36,664 nt of DNA from Candidatus Methanomethylicia archaeon (GCA_938030905.1 CALHIW010000013.1:1-36664), one strand, 5' to 3'; positions 15,660 to 24,779 are shown, numbered from the stretch's first letter. Numbers and translations: made by a program. Notes: generated by a model from the letters alone, not told the origin.

Positions 15660-16467
15660 TAAGCCTCAACTCACCAGTTATCTCAAGAAGTAATTTTCTT
15701 GTAGCTGAAGCTATGAATGGGGTTGTTGATGGGGGGTAGATGGGTATTTCAAGATCATTACCTTTAACATCAACCACTACACCTCCAGCCTTCCTAACTA
15801 TGAATACAGCAGCTGTTAAATCTGTACTTCTAAGAAAACCTCTTAAATCAATAAAGGCATCAGCAGCGCCTGAAGCTACAAGACAAATTTCAAGAGCATC
15901 TGTACCTAAAAACCTTACATGTGCGGCCTTTTCAAGTATTGATGAAATCCTAGCAATATAGCCTGGAATCCTACCCTTAACATTTAGATCAGCAGATATT
16001 AATGCCTCCCTAATACTTTCAATACTTGAAACCCTAATAGACTTACCGTTTAAATATGCTCCATAATCTCTTTCAGCATAGTATACATCTCCATTAACAA
16101 TGTTTACTACACCACCAGCAATAACACTACTTAACATAACTCCCTCAGCAATAGCTATTGAAGTACTAAAGCATGGATAACCACGTACAGCATTAACACT
16201 ACCATCTATTGGATCAACAATAATGTATGGAGAACCACCACACCCAATAATAATTTCTCCACTCTCCTCACTTACAATAGTAGCATTATTAAAATACCTC
16301 CTCAACGACTCAATAATAGACTCCTCAGCAACAAGATCTATAAGCTTCATTTCATCACCGAAGACGTTACGTTGAATAGGCTGTTTATAGCTTGAATACT
16401 TCATACAGTCTAAAACCCTACTCCTACATTGAAGTAGAGTCTGCACTACAATATTAAAATATTTCAT
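15640..16467 (-). CDS. Inositol monophosphatase/fructose-1,6-bisphosphatase family
   Basis: A 275-residue Mg-dependent sugar phosphatase. The metal sites are visible: VSEES (Glu67/Glu68), DPIDGSVNAVRGYP (85-98) and STDLTAAV (Asp216). The archaeal enzymes of this family often act both on inositol-1-phosphate and on fructose-1,6-bisphosphate; which holds here cannot be read. First gene of the operon with DUF429 and COG2426. A TATA-like ATATTTAAAC at about 16486-16496 lies 25 bases upstream on the minus strand. Confidence 0.87.
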   Translation of the reverse strand: MKYFNIVVQTLLQCRSRVLDCMKYSSYKQPIQRNVFGDEMKLIDLVAEESIIESLRRYFNNATIVSEESGEIIIGCGGSPYIIVDPIDGSVNAVRGYPCFSTSIAIAEGVMLSSVIAGGVVNIVNGDVYYAERDYGAYLNGKSIRVSSIESIREALISADLNVKGRIPGYIARISSILEKAAHVRFLGTDALEICLVASGAADAFIDLRGFLRSTDLTAAVFIVRKAGGVVVDVKGNDLEIPIYPPSTTPFIASATRKLLLEITGELRLSESCRY

Positions 16468-16524
16468 AAATGCTCAACTATAAAACAATATTTAAACTTT
16501 AATAACTATAAATTTAAATACTGT

Positions 16525-17206
16525 ATGCAGATACCATTGGAGATTATAAATAAGCTTGAGGATTGGTATGGTAGAAACTGGTGGAGTAAAGAGGAGGAGT
16601 TTGATGGGATACTCTATAATCCATTTAAGAACTTAATTTTCACAATTCTCTCACAGAGTACCTCAAGTATAAATGCTTATAGGGCATATAGGGGTTTAAG
16701 CTTAAAGTTTTCAATAAATCCTAAAACCCTAGCAAATACTAATGAGGAGGAGATAGCTGAAGCTATTAGGACTAGTGGACTATATAGAGTTAAAGCTAAG
16801 AGAATTAGGGAGGCATCAAAATACATAATCGAGGAACTGAATAGTAGACTAGATGAAGTGTTAAAGCTACCAAGAGAGAAAGCACGGGGAAATACTTAAG
16901 CAGATTCCAGGTGTAGGTGATAAACAACTGATGCAGTTTTATCATGTATATATAGTCCATGTGAGGTAATAGTTATTGATACTCATATGGATAGACTGGC
17001 TAAACATTTAGGTATAGCTAGTGGGGGTATGAAGTATAGTGGAGCACAGAATGCCTTAATAAACTTTATACTTGGAGTAGAATTCTAAGTTGGAAGTAGA
17101 GTAGAGTTTAGGATTACTATGGCTTCTTGCAAAACATACATGTAAAACTAGAAATCCTAGATGTAGTGAGTGTGTTTTAAACATTGTATGTTCCAAGATA
17201 ATATAA
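16525..17206 (+). pseudogene. nth: Endonuclease III-like DNA glycosylase, broken by frameshifts
   Basis: The HhH-GPD DNA glycosylase that removes oxidised pyrimidines can be followed end to end, but in several frames. Frame 1 (16525 to about 16885) gives LIFTILSQSTSSINAYRAYR and KAKRIREASKYIIEELN. A shift gives ILKQIPGVGDK (hairpin and catalytic Lys), another gives TTDAVLSCIYSPCEVIVIDT and HMDRLAKHLGIA (catalytic Asp), and a last gives GLLWLLAKHTCKTRN then PRCSECVLNIVCSKII with the C-x6-C-x2-C-x5-C iron-sulfur loop. At least three shifts and a few stops. All key residues survive, so the loss looks recent, or the read has indel errors. Confidence 0.85.
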
Positions 17207-17304
17207 GTATTTATTTGGAATTTTAATACTACTATACTTAGTATTATTTTGAGTTAAACTTGATAAGCTATATATTCTCTATTGGGTATGTTGATAGAGA
17301 GATT

Positions 17305-17940
17305 ATGTCGGAGAAATTTAGTAAGAAATGGAGTAGAAATGAAAACTCTATTCTCAGCCGAGTAAAGAGGTTATTCCACTCAAAACAGTCACTTAGCGAG
17401 AAGATATTAATGGTAACATTTAGAATTAATAGTTTAAAAACGAGACTTGAACAGGAATCCTATAAGCTTCTACAGCGTGATAGAGATTTATTTGAGAAAT
17501 GCATCCAGGCATTAACATCTAGGGATGAGCTTAGAGCTAAAATATATGCAAATGAGGTTGTAGAGCTTAGAAAGATTACGGGATTAGTTCTGAAGAGTAA
17601 GCTTGCCTTAGAGCAGGTTTCGCTAAGACTTGAAACCATACGTGACTTCGGAAACCTAGTAGCAGTAGTAGCTCCAGTATCGAGGGTTGTAGGAGACTTA
17701 AGAAGTCAGCTCTCAGGATTTATGCCTCAAATAGGTAGTGAACTTGGAGAAATTAGTGAAAGCCTACAGACAATGATTAATGAGGCTGGAATTAATGTTC
17801 AGACAGGATTTGAAATTGAGGCATCAAATGAAGCGCAGAAAATACTTAGTGAAGCAACAGTAGTTGCTGAACAGAAAATGAAGGAGAAACTACCGGAAAT
17901 ACCAATACATCTACCAATAGCATTAAGGGAGAAGATATAG
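17305..17940 (+). CDS. cdvB: CdvB-family ESCRT-III protein
   Basis: A 211-residue Snf7/ESCRT-III homologue, the filament protein of crenarchaeal cell division and vesicle budding. Residues 25-115 are a long basic helical hairpin (LSEKILMVTFRINSLKTRLE ... KIYANEVVELRKITGLVL), followed by shorter helices. A proline motif LPEIPIHLP (196-204) near the C-terminus looks like a MIM2 motif for binding the Vps4/CdvC ATPase. There is no winged-helix extension for CdvA, so this resembles the CdvB1/B2 paralogues rather than CdvB proper. The frame extends up to a TTG at 17260, but the conserved part begins near the ATG at 17305. No cdvA or cdvC nearby. Confidence 0.82.
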   Translation: MSEKFSKKWSRNENSILSRVKRLFHSKQSLSEKILMVTFRINSLKTRLEQESYKLLQRDRDLFEKCIQALTSRDELRAKIYANEVVELRKITGLVLKSKLALEQVSLRLETIRDFGNLVAVVAPVSRVVGDLRSQLSGFMPQIGSELGEISESLQTMINEAGINVQTGFEIEASNEAQKILSEATVVAEQKMKEKLPEIPIHLPIALREKI

Positions 17941-17962
17941 TTAAAATAGCAGTCTCACCAGC

Positions 17963-17970
17963 TATTTAAG
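17963..17970 (+). promoter_or_regulatory. TATA box of the ROK kinase gene
   Basis: TATTTAAG lies about 24 bases before the ATG at 17991, suggesting a leaderless mRNA separate from cdvB. Confidence 0.45.
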
Positions 17971-17990
17971 TAGTTTAATCTATAAATATT

Positions 17991-18971
17991 ATGGATAGTT
18001 TAGCTTTAGGAATTGATATTGGAGCAACTCATATTAGAGCTGCTATTGGAAATTCAAGTAGAATTCTATTTAAAACATTTGAGGAAACAGTTAATCAAGG
18101 AGATGAATATGCAATTGCAAATCAAATAATTAAACTAGCTAGAAAAATCCCGGAGAAACTCATTAGTAAAATAGTTGGAGTAGGTATTGGATCAATAGGT
18201 CCAGTCAATATTAGGAGGGGAGTAATAGTTAAACCTTCAAACCTACCATTTAGAAAAATTGTTATTACAGAGCCTTTAATAGATAAGTTTAAAACTCCAA
18301 TATATCTAGTTAATGACTGTGTTGCTGCTGTTATTGGTGAAAGATTTTTTGGAGCTGGTAGAAATATAGATAATCTAGTATATGTTACCATTAGTACAGG
18401 TATTGGATGTGGAGCATATGTTAATGGCGGCTTACTCCTAGGTAAGGATGGAAATGCTCATGAGGTTGGGCATATGGTAATAGATTTTAATGGAAGACTT
18501 AAATGTGGATGTGGGGGAAGAGGACATTGGGAAGCATACTGTTCAGGCAAAAACATACCGAAATATGCAAGATTAATATTGAAAAAAGCAGATAAAGTAA
18601 AAGCTGAGAAAAGCCCTCTATACAGGCAGCTTGAAAACCTAACATCTGAAACCATATTTCTAAATGCTAGAATAGGTGATTACCTAGCTTTAAGAATAGT
18701 TGAAGAAGTCGGTAGATTAAACGCTGTAGGATTCGCTAACATTATAAACATGTATGATCCAGCATTAATAACTGTAGGTGGAGCTGTAATCCTTAGAAAT
18801 ATTGATATTACAATACCAATAATAAGGAGAAACATAAACAAATACGCTATAAATAGAATACCTAAAATAACTCCTACACCACTAGGTGAAGATATAGTAT
18901 TGTATGGAGCAATAGCTACAGCGCTTAACCCACCAATACAGCTACAAGATATGGTTAAGACTTCTTTATAA
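17991..18971 (+). CDS. ROK family sugar kinase (glucokinase-like)
   Basis: A 326-residue ROK kinase that phosphorylates a hexose with ATP, as in crenarchaeal broad-specificity hexokinases. Visible: ATP phosphate loop DIGATH (9-14), GIGSIGPV (65-72), catalytic base Asp109 in VNDCVAA, second ATP motif STGIGCGAYVNGG (135-147), EVGHM (158-162), and zinc loop CGCGGRGHWEAYC (172-184), where the usual third cysteine is His179. Length and order are normal. Its end overlaps the convergent RNA methyltransferase gene by 17 bases. The sugar cannot be named; glucose is the default. Confidence 0.87.
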   Translation: MDSLALGIDIGATHIRAAIGNSSRILFKTFEETVNQGDEYAIANQIIKLARKIPEKLISKIVGVGIGSIGPVNIRRGVIVKPSNLPFRKIVITEPLIDKFKTPIYLVNDCVAAVIGERFFGAGRNIDNLVYVTISTGIGCGAYVNGGLLLGKDGNAHEVGHMVIDFNGRLKCGCGGRGHWEAYCSGKNIPKYARLILKKADKVKAEKSPLYRQLENLTSETIFLNARIGDYLALRIVEEVGRLNAVGFANIINMYDPALITVGGAVILRNIDITIPIIRRNINKYAINRIPKITPTPLGEDIVLYGAIATALNPPIQLQDMVKTSL

Positions 18972-20136
18972 GTCTAGCTATGAAGTATCCAGATGTATCG
19001 TGAGCATCAGGATAAAACCTCTGTAGTAAATCATAATTCTCAACAATATTTAAGCCTCTTGAAGCAATATAGATAGGCTGCTCATCAACTTTTAAGTTAA
19101 GACTTCTAACAGCATAATCAACTATGAGCTCATTCTCCTCAGGTGTTATTGTACATGTAGAGTATACAATTACACCTCCATCTTTAACTATCTTAGCAGC
19201 TACCTTAATAAATTGTTTCTGATAGTCTGCAAGAGCCTTAACAATTCTATACGTCTTAACATCTTGAAGCTTAGGTCTTACACCAATAGTTGAGCATGGA
19301 GGATCTATAAGAATCCTATCAGCCTTAATCCATGGATAGTAAACATCTAGATAACGTGAATCAGCCTTAAAAACACGAATACAGTTAGCACCAACCCTAC
19401 AAACCTCCCTCCTCAACCTATTAATTCTACGATTAGAATTATCGAAAGCTAAAACTAAGGCATTATCACCTGTAAGCTGAGCTATATGTGTTGTCTTACC
19501 ACCAGGAGCAGCACACATATCAACAATAACCTCACCAGGCTTAGGATCTAGAACAATACTTGTAATTATTGCTGGTAGACTCTGATCAAATATGAGGCCG
19601 CTCCTATACTCCTTAAGATTCTGAATCTTCGGAGTCTCATAAACAGATCTTAATACACGAACTGCAAGCCCATAATTGCACTTAACCATTTCACAACCAT
19701 CAATCTCAGCAATACCCCAACCAACAGGCTCACCATGGGGTGTAGTGATGAGAACCTCATTACCTTTAAAAACACCATCAGCTCTTACAACACCAGGAGC
19801 ATAGAGATCAGCACCCTGATAAACACTTTCAGAAGCATACTTATCAGCAACAACAACCTTACAAGCTACTGGAAGCCTATTAGGACCTTTAACTCTAAAA
19901 TAGAGAGCATCCCTAACCAAACAATCCTTGTAAACCTCAAAGCCTCTAGATAATAAACTCTCATAAACATCGTTAATAGATGCCTTTAAAGTATTAACCC
20001 TAACATAGTATCTACCTGGAGGCTTCCTTAAAGCCTCAATAATACTTTTCAATCTATCCCCAAATACACTACTAAGATTCTCTATAAGCCTCTCATCTAG
20101 AAGTATAGCTTTCGAATACTCAATAAGACCTACCAT
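18955..20136 (-). CDS. RNA m5C methyltransferase with PUA domain (NSUN/Sun family)
   Basis: A 393-residue RNA cytosine-5 methyltransferase. An N-terminal RNA-binding part with a PUA domain (about 90-165, including GVFKGNEVLITTPHGEPVGW) precedes the catalytic domain: SAM motif DMCAAPGGKT (206-215), motif IV DPPC with Cys281, and motif VI YSTCTITPEENE with nucleophile Cys328. Both catalytic cysteines are present. Archaeal members methylate tRNA (positions 48/49 or 72) or rRNA; the target here is not readable. It follows the aKMT-like gene by only 3 bases, so the two form an operon. Confidence 0.88.
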   Translation of the reverse strand: MVGLIEYSKAILLDERLIENLSSVFGDRLKSIIEALRKPPGRYYVRVNTLKASINDVYESLLSRGFEVYKDCLVRDALYFRVKGPNRLPVACKVVVADKYASESVYQGADLYAPGVVRADGVFKGNEVLITTPHGEPVGWGIAEIDGCEMVKCNYGLAVRVLRSVYETPKIQNLKEYRSGLIFDQSLPAIITSIVLDPKPGEVIVDMCAAPGGKTTHIAQLTGDNALVLAFDNSNRRINRLRREVCRVGANCIRVFKADSRYLDVYYPWIKADRILIDPPCSTIGVRPKLQDVKTYRIVKALADYQKQFIKVAAKIVKDGGVIVYSTCTITPEENELIVDYAVRSLNLKVDEQPIYIASRGLNIVENYDLLQRFYPDAHDTSGYFIARLIKKS

Positions 20137-20139
20137 AGC

Positions 20140-20631
20140 TTACAGTAAAGAGTCTGGAAGTTTATATAGATAGATTTTATGGATATGAATGCCATGAGTA
20201 TCAATATATTCAACTCTTAAAGGCTTTAATACTGGAACCTCATAGTCATGAGATACTATACGTGAACCATTCTTCATCTCCTCAACTATACGTTTACTAA
20301 GAACCCCTAATGCTTTAGGTGTTAAGTACAGGGTAAGAATATCTACATCACTAATATCAGCCTTAAAAAGGTCCCTCCTAAATATCTTAACATTCCTAAT
20401 ACCCCTACTTCTAATCTCCCTAACTGCTTCACAAATAAGATTATTATCAATCTCATATCCTATACATCTACATCCATACAGCTCAGAAGCAAGAATAAGT
20501 ATTCTACCATCACCACATCCAAGATCAACCAGCAACTCACCTCTTAAAGGCTTAGTAAGCTCAAGCATTCTTAAAGCAACTTCAATAGGTGTCGGTAAAT
20601 AAGGAATTTCCAACCTATATAATCGATACAT
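20140..20631 (-). CDS. aKMT-like protein lysine methyltransferase
   Basis: A 163-residue class I SAM methyltransferase that closely resembles the crenarchaeal lysine methyltransferase aKMT: opening IPYLPTPIEVALRMLEL (9-25), SAM motif LLVDLGCGDGRILI (33-46), GYEID (58-62), VDILTLYLTP (about 95-104), SRIVSHDYEVPVL, and the HIHKIYLYKL ending. Sulfolobus aKMT methylates many surface lysines, including the chromatin protein Cren7; that substrate range is known for the family, not shown here. Upstream partner of the m5C RNA methyltransferase in one transcript. Confidence 0.8.
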   Translation of the reverse strand: MYRLYRLEIPYLPTPIEVALRMLELTKPLRGELLVDLGCGDGRILILASELYGCRCIGYEIDNNLICEAVREIRSRGIRNVKIFRRDLFKADISDVDILTLYLTPKALGVLSKRIVEEMKNGSRIVSHDYEVPVLKPLRVEYIDTHGIHIHKIYLYKLPDSLL

Positions 20632-21031
20632 AATAATACTTAATACAAATTATTTTAAAAGCTTATCCCATACTACGCCGCCATAGACTCCCAGCCACAA
20701 TTAAGTAAAGATATACATTAACAGTTTACCCCCACCCAAATCCTAATTTTACACAGTACACCATAGCCACTTCACTTACTAACTGTCTTCATATATTCCA
20801 GTTTTCTATGCTGTGCTTCTTTAAAACATATTTTCAAGACTCTTACATATTAAGCCACATTTATATTATACCTACTAAACATTAATTCTGATTTACATCA
20901 TTAATAGATTACATCAGGAGAGTAATGTCCATAATAGCATATTGTAGCTATGAGACTACATATCGGTAAGCAGTAGACAACATGTAGGGGAATAAATAGC
21001 ATAACATATACAATTACATGATTAGAAGAAT
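20632..21031. other. Intergenic stretch, nothing seen
   Basis: About 400 AT-rich bases between the aKMT-like gene and the prenyltransferase end. Short frames only. It should contain the aKMT operon promoter near 20640-20665. Confidence 0.5.
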
Positions 21032-21868
21032 CTAGCTTATATTTGATAGTAGGAATCCTATAAGTGCTACTAGCATTATGTATATCATTACGTTTTTTAC
21101 AGTTTGAGCTTTTTCTGGATTTAGAATTACCTTCAAAATGAGTAGGATATAAAGAACCCCACATACTCCTAGAATTACTGTATATACTAACCCTGCTAGT
21201 TTTGTTAAACCTATTACTATAGCTACTATAACTCCTACTAATGATAGTAGGAATGCTACCTTAGCTGAATTTTCAATACCATATACTGTTACTACTGTTT
21301 TGTAGTTGTATTTTAAATCCCCGCTCATATCCGCTATACTCTTAATGAATTCTCTAGAAGTATTTACCAGGAAAACAACTATTGAGAATAAAATTATAAA
21401 TACCGTTTTCTCGGTTTTAGCTAGTGTTAAGCCGTATATGAATGGACCTGTTACAGCTAAGCTAACTAGAAACTGGCTATATAAATTCCTCCTTAGGAAG
21501 CTATAAATATAGGCTATTATGGAGTATATGAGGGATGTTATGAGGGATGTGAGCGAGGTAAAAACATTTATTACCACTCCTGTTATTAAGAATGCTAGGC
21601 TAATATTCATTATAGATTTAGGTTTAAATATGCCTCTCGGTAATGGCTTCCAAGGCTTATTAATCTTATCCACCTCTAAATCAACAACATCATTAATAAG
21701 CATTGCGGCTGATGAAGCTAGAAACCCTGTAAGAAAGCCTATAATAATATTAATGTAGTTACCAGTTGTATAGTTTTCAGCTACAAAAATAGTGGAGATA
21801 ACAGCCAATCCAGCCATACTGCAGTTCACACATCTAATCATCCTAGTAAACTCAATAATCCTACTCAT
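21032..21868 (-). CDS. ubiA: UbiA-family prenyltransferase, probable DGGGP synthase
   Basis: A 278-residue integral membrane prenyltransferase with about eight or nine helices. Both Asp-rich motifs are present: NDVVDLEVDKINKP (59-72) followed by WKPLPRG, and DMSGD (180-184) followed by LKYNYKT. The short KxWKPLPRG form is typical of archaeal geranylgeranylglycerol-phosphate geranylgeranyltransferase, which adds the second C20 chain to make the archaeol backbone. A quinone-type prenyltransferase is the alternative. Together with the reductase at 2286 the window holds two steps of archaeal lipid synthesis, though far apart. A TATA-like TTTATATT sits about 27 bases upstream. Confidence 0.87.
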   Translation of the reverse strand: MSRIIEFTRMIRCVNCSMAGLAVISTIFVAENYTTGNYINIIIGFLTGFLASSAAMLINDVVDLEVDKINKPWKPLPRGIFKPKSIMNISLAFLITGVVINVFTSLTSLITSLIYSIIAYIYSFLRRNLYSQFLVSLAVTGPFIYGLTLAKTEKTVFIILFSIVVFLVNTSREFIKSIADMSGDLKYNYKTVVTVYGIENSAKVAFLLSLVGVIVAIVIGLTKLAGLVYTVILGVCGVLYILLILKVILNPEKAQTVKNVMIYIMLVALIGFLLSNIS

Positions 21869-22364
21869 CCTATCAACATTTCAACAAGCAATATAAACCT
21901 ATCTCTAATACTCTATAAATCTACTCATTTAGAAATATATAGATACCAATTCAGTACATGGGAAGCTGATGTCTTTCAAAATTTTAAAACAACATTGGGA
22001 AGCAATTTAACTCTATCTACTATAAATTTAAGCTATCAATTCATTTAAGTTTACATATTCCATTTCCAACTCTACCTACTCTCTTTACGAATTTACTACT
22101 TAAGAATATAAGCTATATAACTGCATAGCTTTAGGCTTACAATCATAACTATTAAAATCTAAGAAGTTTACTACATCTAATAAGTTCATAATCAATACTT
22201 CCCTAAATCATAAATTAAAGTTAAAAGTTAATATGCAAGCTATAGTTTAAGGGTTGAGGTAATAAATATGTTTACTGAAGGTAAAATTTCAAGAGCAACT
22301 AGCTATCTTAAATGATTTAGTAGGTTCACTGAATATTTATATTTATGTATAAAATTAGTAATCT
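21869..22364. other. Intergenic stretch between divergent genes
   Basis: Nearly 500 AT-rich bases with no supported gene. AATATTTATATTT at about 22332-22344 is a TATA candidate for the coiled-coil nuclease gene. Confidence 0.45.
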
Positions 22365-22979
22365 ATGTCTCAAACTAGGTTAAAGGAGAAACTTCTAAAA
22401 TTACTTAGTGAAGATGTAGAGTTTAGATATGCTGTACTTGGCTTACTAGGTATTCAGGAAGTATTAAGTGCAATCAAATCACTCCAAGAACAAGTAGCTA
22501 ACAATACAAGTGCAATCAAATCACTCCAAGAACAAGTAGCTATGCATACTGAGATACTTGAAGTTCATGCTAGAAGTGTTGAGAAAATATCTTCTAAGAT
22601 AGATGCTCTCGGAGTTAGGTGGGGGATCATTACTGAGGAGACATTTAGAGAATCAATAAAGTACCTAGTTGAAGATTTACTAAAGATATATAAGACTGAT
22701 AAATGGATTCATTATGATAGGGACGGATTTGTATATGGTTATCCTAGTACAGTAGAGGCAGATCTCCTAATTAAGAATAAGGAGCACATAATCGTAGAGT
22801 TTAAATCTCATGCTGACAGATCAGATATTAGCGAACTATTTAAAATAGGACAGCTATATGGAAAAATAACTGGAGTAAAACCAAAAATGCTTATGATAGC
22901 CTCAGCAATTAGGAGAAAAGCAAAGGAATTAGCAGATAAGATAGAAATAGAATGTAGGGGAACAGTACTAGAATACTAG
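22365..22979 (+). CDS. Coiled-coil protein with PD-(D/E)XK nuclease-like domain (DUF3782-like)
   Basis: A 204-residue protein of a type common and variable in crenarchaea (DUF3782-like). The first 80 residues are a coiled coil holding a duplicated 14-residue unit, SAIKSLQEQVA (35-45 and 49-59). The C-terminal half has a restriction-endonuclease-like core: STVEADLLIKNKEHIIVEFK, with Asp133 and E145-x-K147 as the PD-(D/E)XK residues. The function of the family is unknown to me; DNA binding or cutting is inferred from the fold. It stands alone at the edge of the accessory region, beside a palindromic element. Confidence 0.75.
   Translation: MSQTRLKEKLLKLLSEDVEFRYAVLGLLGIQEVLSAIKSLQEQVANNTSAIKSLQEQVAMHTEILEVHARSVEKISSKIDALGVRWGIITEETFRESIKYLVEDLLKIYKTDKWIHYDRDGFVYGYPSTVEADLLIKNKEHIIVEFKSHADRSDISELFKIGQLYGKITGVKPKMLMIASAIRRKAKELADKIEIECRGTVLEY
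22466..22542 (+). repeat. 42-base in-frame tandem repeat in the coiled coil
   Basis: A 35-base stretch at 22466-22500 recurs exactly at 22508-22542, period 42 bases (14 codons, two heptads). Near-perfect DNA identity suggests a recent duplication that lengthened the coiled coil. Confidence 0.85.
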
Positions 22980-23279
22980 TTATCACTCTTATAAAGTCCT
23001 CATAACCATTAGATATTAGTATCTAAACTTGTATTAGATAGTATATAAGCCTTTTCTATACGGCTTTCCATATGACTTATATGTAGATGTAGAAATGTTA
23101 AGGGATCCCGGGAAGTTGTGGGTTTAAGATAAATACTTAGCTTTCTATTATCTAAGAGTATGAATAAGGCAGCTGTAGATAGATAACTCTAGAGGCTAGG
23201 GGAAATGATAAGTTATGATGATTCAAATAGGGAGGTAAAAATTTATGCAATAGATATTTAAGAATTGCTATTTATCAAA

Positions 23280-23362
23280 AGGATACTGTCAAGTTAGTAC
23301 ATGTAAGCATGTACGGTTAATGGCTTAACTTGACAATATCTACTAAAAGTGAGGAGTATCCT
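23280..23362. repeat. Nested palindrome (cruciform-like element)
   Basis: Three nested inverted repeats: AGGATACT (23280-23287) with AGTATCCT (23355-23362); GATACTGTCAAGTTA (23282-23296) with TAACTTGACAATATC (23326-23340), 14 of 15 pairing; and GTACATG (23297-23303) with CATGTAC (23308-23314) around a 4-base loop. It lies in the gap between the coiled-coil nuclease and a dead glycosyltransferase; the rest of 22980-23279 shows nothing. It could be a mobile-element end, a rolling-circle or IS200-like hairpin, or a structured RNA. Confidence 0.7.
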
Positions 23363-23366
23363 AACT

Positions 23367-24719
23367 CTAATAAGATTGCTTGGTCTTCATGGCTTCATTA
23401 ATCATTCTAATTTCAGCCTTTACAACTTCATCCCATGATCCATAAGTTTCTAAGAGCTTGAGAGTTAACATATCTTCGTGCAGCTCAGCTAATCTATCTA
23501 AATCCATTTTTAAGGATATTAATAATTTTATAAGCCATAGCATTAATATCATACTCCGAAACGGTTAGAACAGCTTTAATACCACTATAAGTAGACTTTA
23601 TTGCTGGAATATCATATGCAACTACAGTTGTTCCAAGAGCTAAACTTTCCAAAACAATTAGAGGAAAAGCATCTTTATGTGATGGATAAATAAGAGTTCT
23701 TGCCTTAGATATGATTTTAATATGATTATTTCTATCTACATATCCTAAATACTCCACATTTTTACTAAGATTAAACCTTCTCAGCAATCTTTCAAACTCC
23801 CCCCTTACCCTTTGCTTAGTGAAAGCGCCAGTTATAATTAGCTTTGCATCTGGAAGCTTTGATATTACTTTACGCCAAATATAGGGTATTTCTAAAACTC
23901 CTTTTTCACATGTAAGCCTAGCTGAAAATACAGCATAGTTGTCTTTAGTATAACTCCTATACTTAATTAATTCATTATCGTAAGCATTAGATGGATGTAA
24001 AAACCCTACTACACTTACAATATTTCCTTAGCCCTGAAACTATAAATGGAGCTTCGGAAACTGAAGCTATGAACCCCAATCTAGGGCTTCTAATAATATC
24101 ATTATATACTTTCTTTATGTACATATTAGTATATGAGGCTAAGAGATGCTTTATGCTTAATCTAAGTATATTCCACTTCTCCATGGAAAGAAAGTGAAAC
24201 ATAACCTTTAAATTTTCATAGTAAGGTTCAAGCTGAAGCAAAATACCAAAGGGTTTTTTGGAGCTTGTTAGCAATATAGCTTGCCATAATTACAGCATCC
24301 ATAGCTTCATGGAGGGAGTATATGAAGTCCACCTTAAATGTTTTTATATCCTCCAGGTACTTGTTTGAGGTTTCATACTCAATCTTCCTAATCCTTAATA
24401 GTTTATGAGCTGTCACTCTCCTTTTAAGATCAATCTCTACCTCATCTAATACTTCTTCCAATATATTCCATACATTACTAGGAATAATAACTCCCTTTAT
24501 GGATAGGTAGTTAAATATCTTGTTGAATTCATTTAGAATGTCTTCCCTATTAGCTAAGCCAATACGTATTTTAGCTAGTACATCACTATATAATTCATTA
24601 TATGGTATAAATAGTACTGGCTCAACATTATAATTAATGTAACGTGTAATAACATTAAAAGCTCTTCTTGCACCGCCGCCAAGCTCTAAGAAGGGGTTTG
24701 CAACTACTATAAGCCTCAT
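23367..24719 (-). pseudogene. GT4-type glycosyltransferase broken by frameshifts
   Basis: Four to five minus-strand pieces in order make one glycosyltransferase of about 450 residues. N-terminal piece (24719-24228): LIVVANPFLELGGGARRAF, a GT-B nucleotide-sugar enzyme start. Then LRLSIKHLLASYTNMYIKKV and RSPRLGFIASVSEAPFIVSG (about 24200-24020), then NAYDNELIKYRSYTKDNYAV and FSARLTCEKGVLEIP, then ISKLPDAKLIITGAFTKQR and LGYVDRNNHIKIISKARTLI, PLIVLESLALGTTVVAYD (the acceptor/donor E-x7-E region), and a last helix to 23367. At least four shifts separate them. Part of the decaying glycan locus. Confidence 0.82.
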
Positions 24720-24779
24720 TAAACTAAAATGGTTTTCAAGGAATTTAAATATTTTTCGATAATGTTAGAGATACTGATA

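Noticed and set aside
20901..21164. Minus-strand frame overlapping the end of the UbiA gene
   Set aside because: It overlaps the prenyltransferase in another frame and has no family or promoter.
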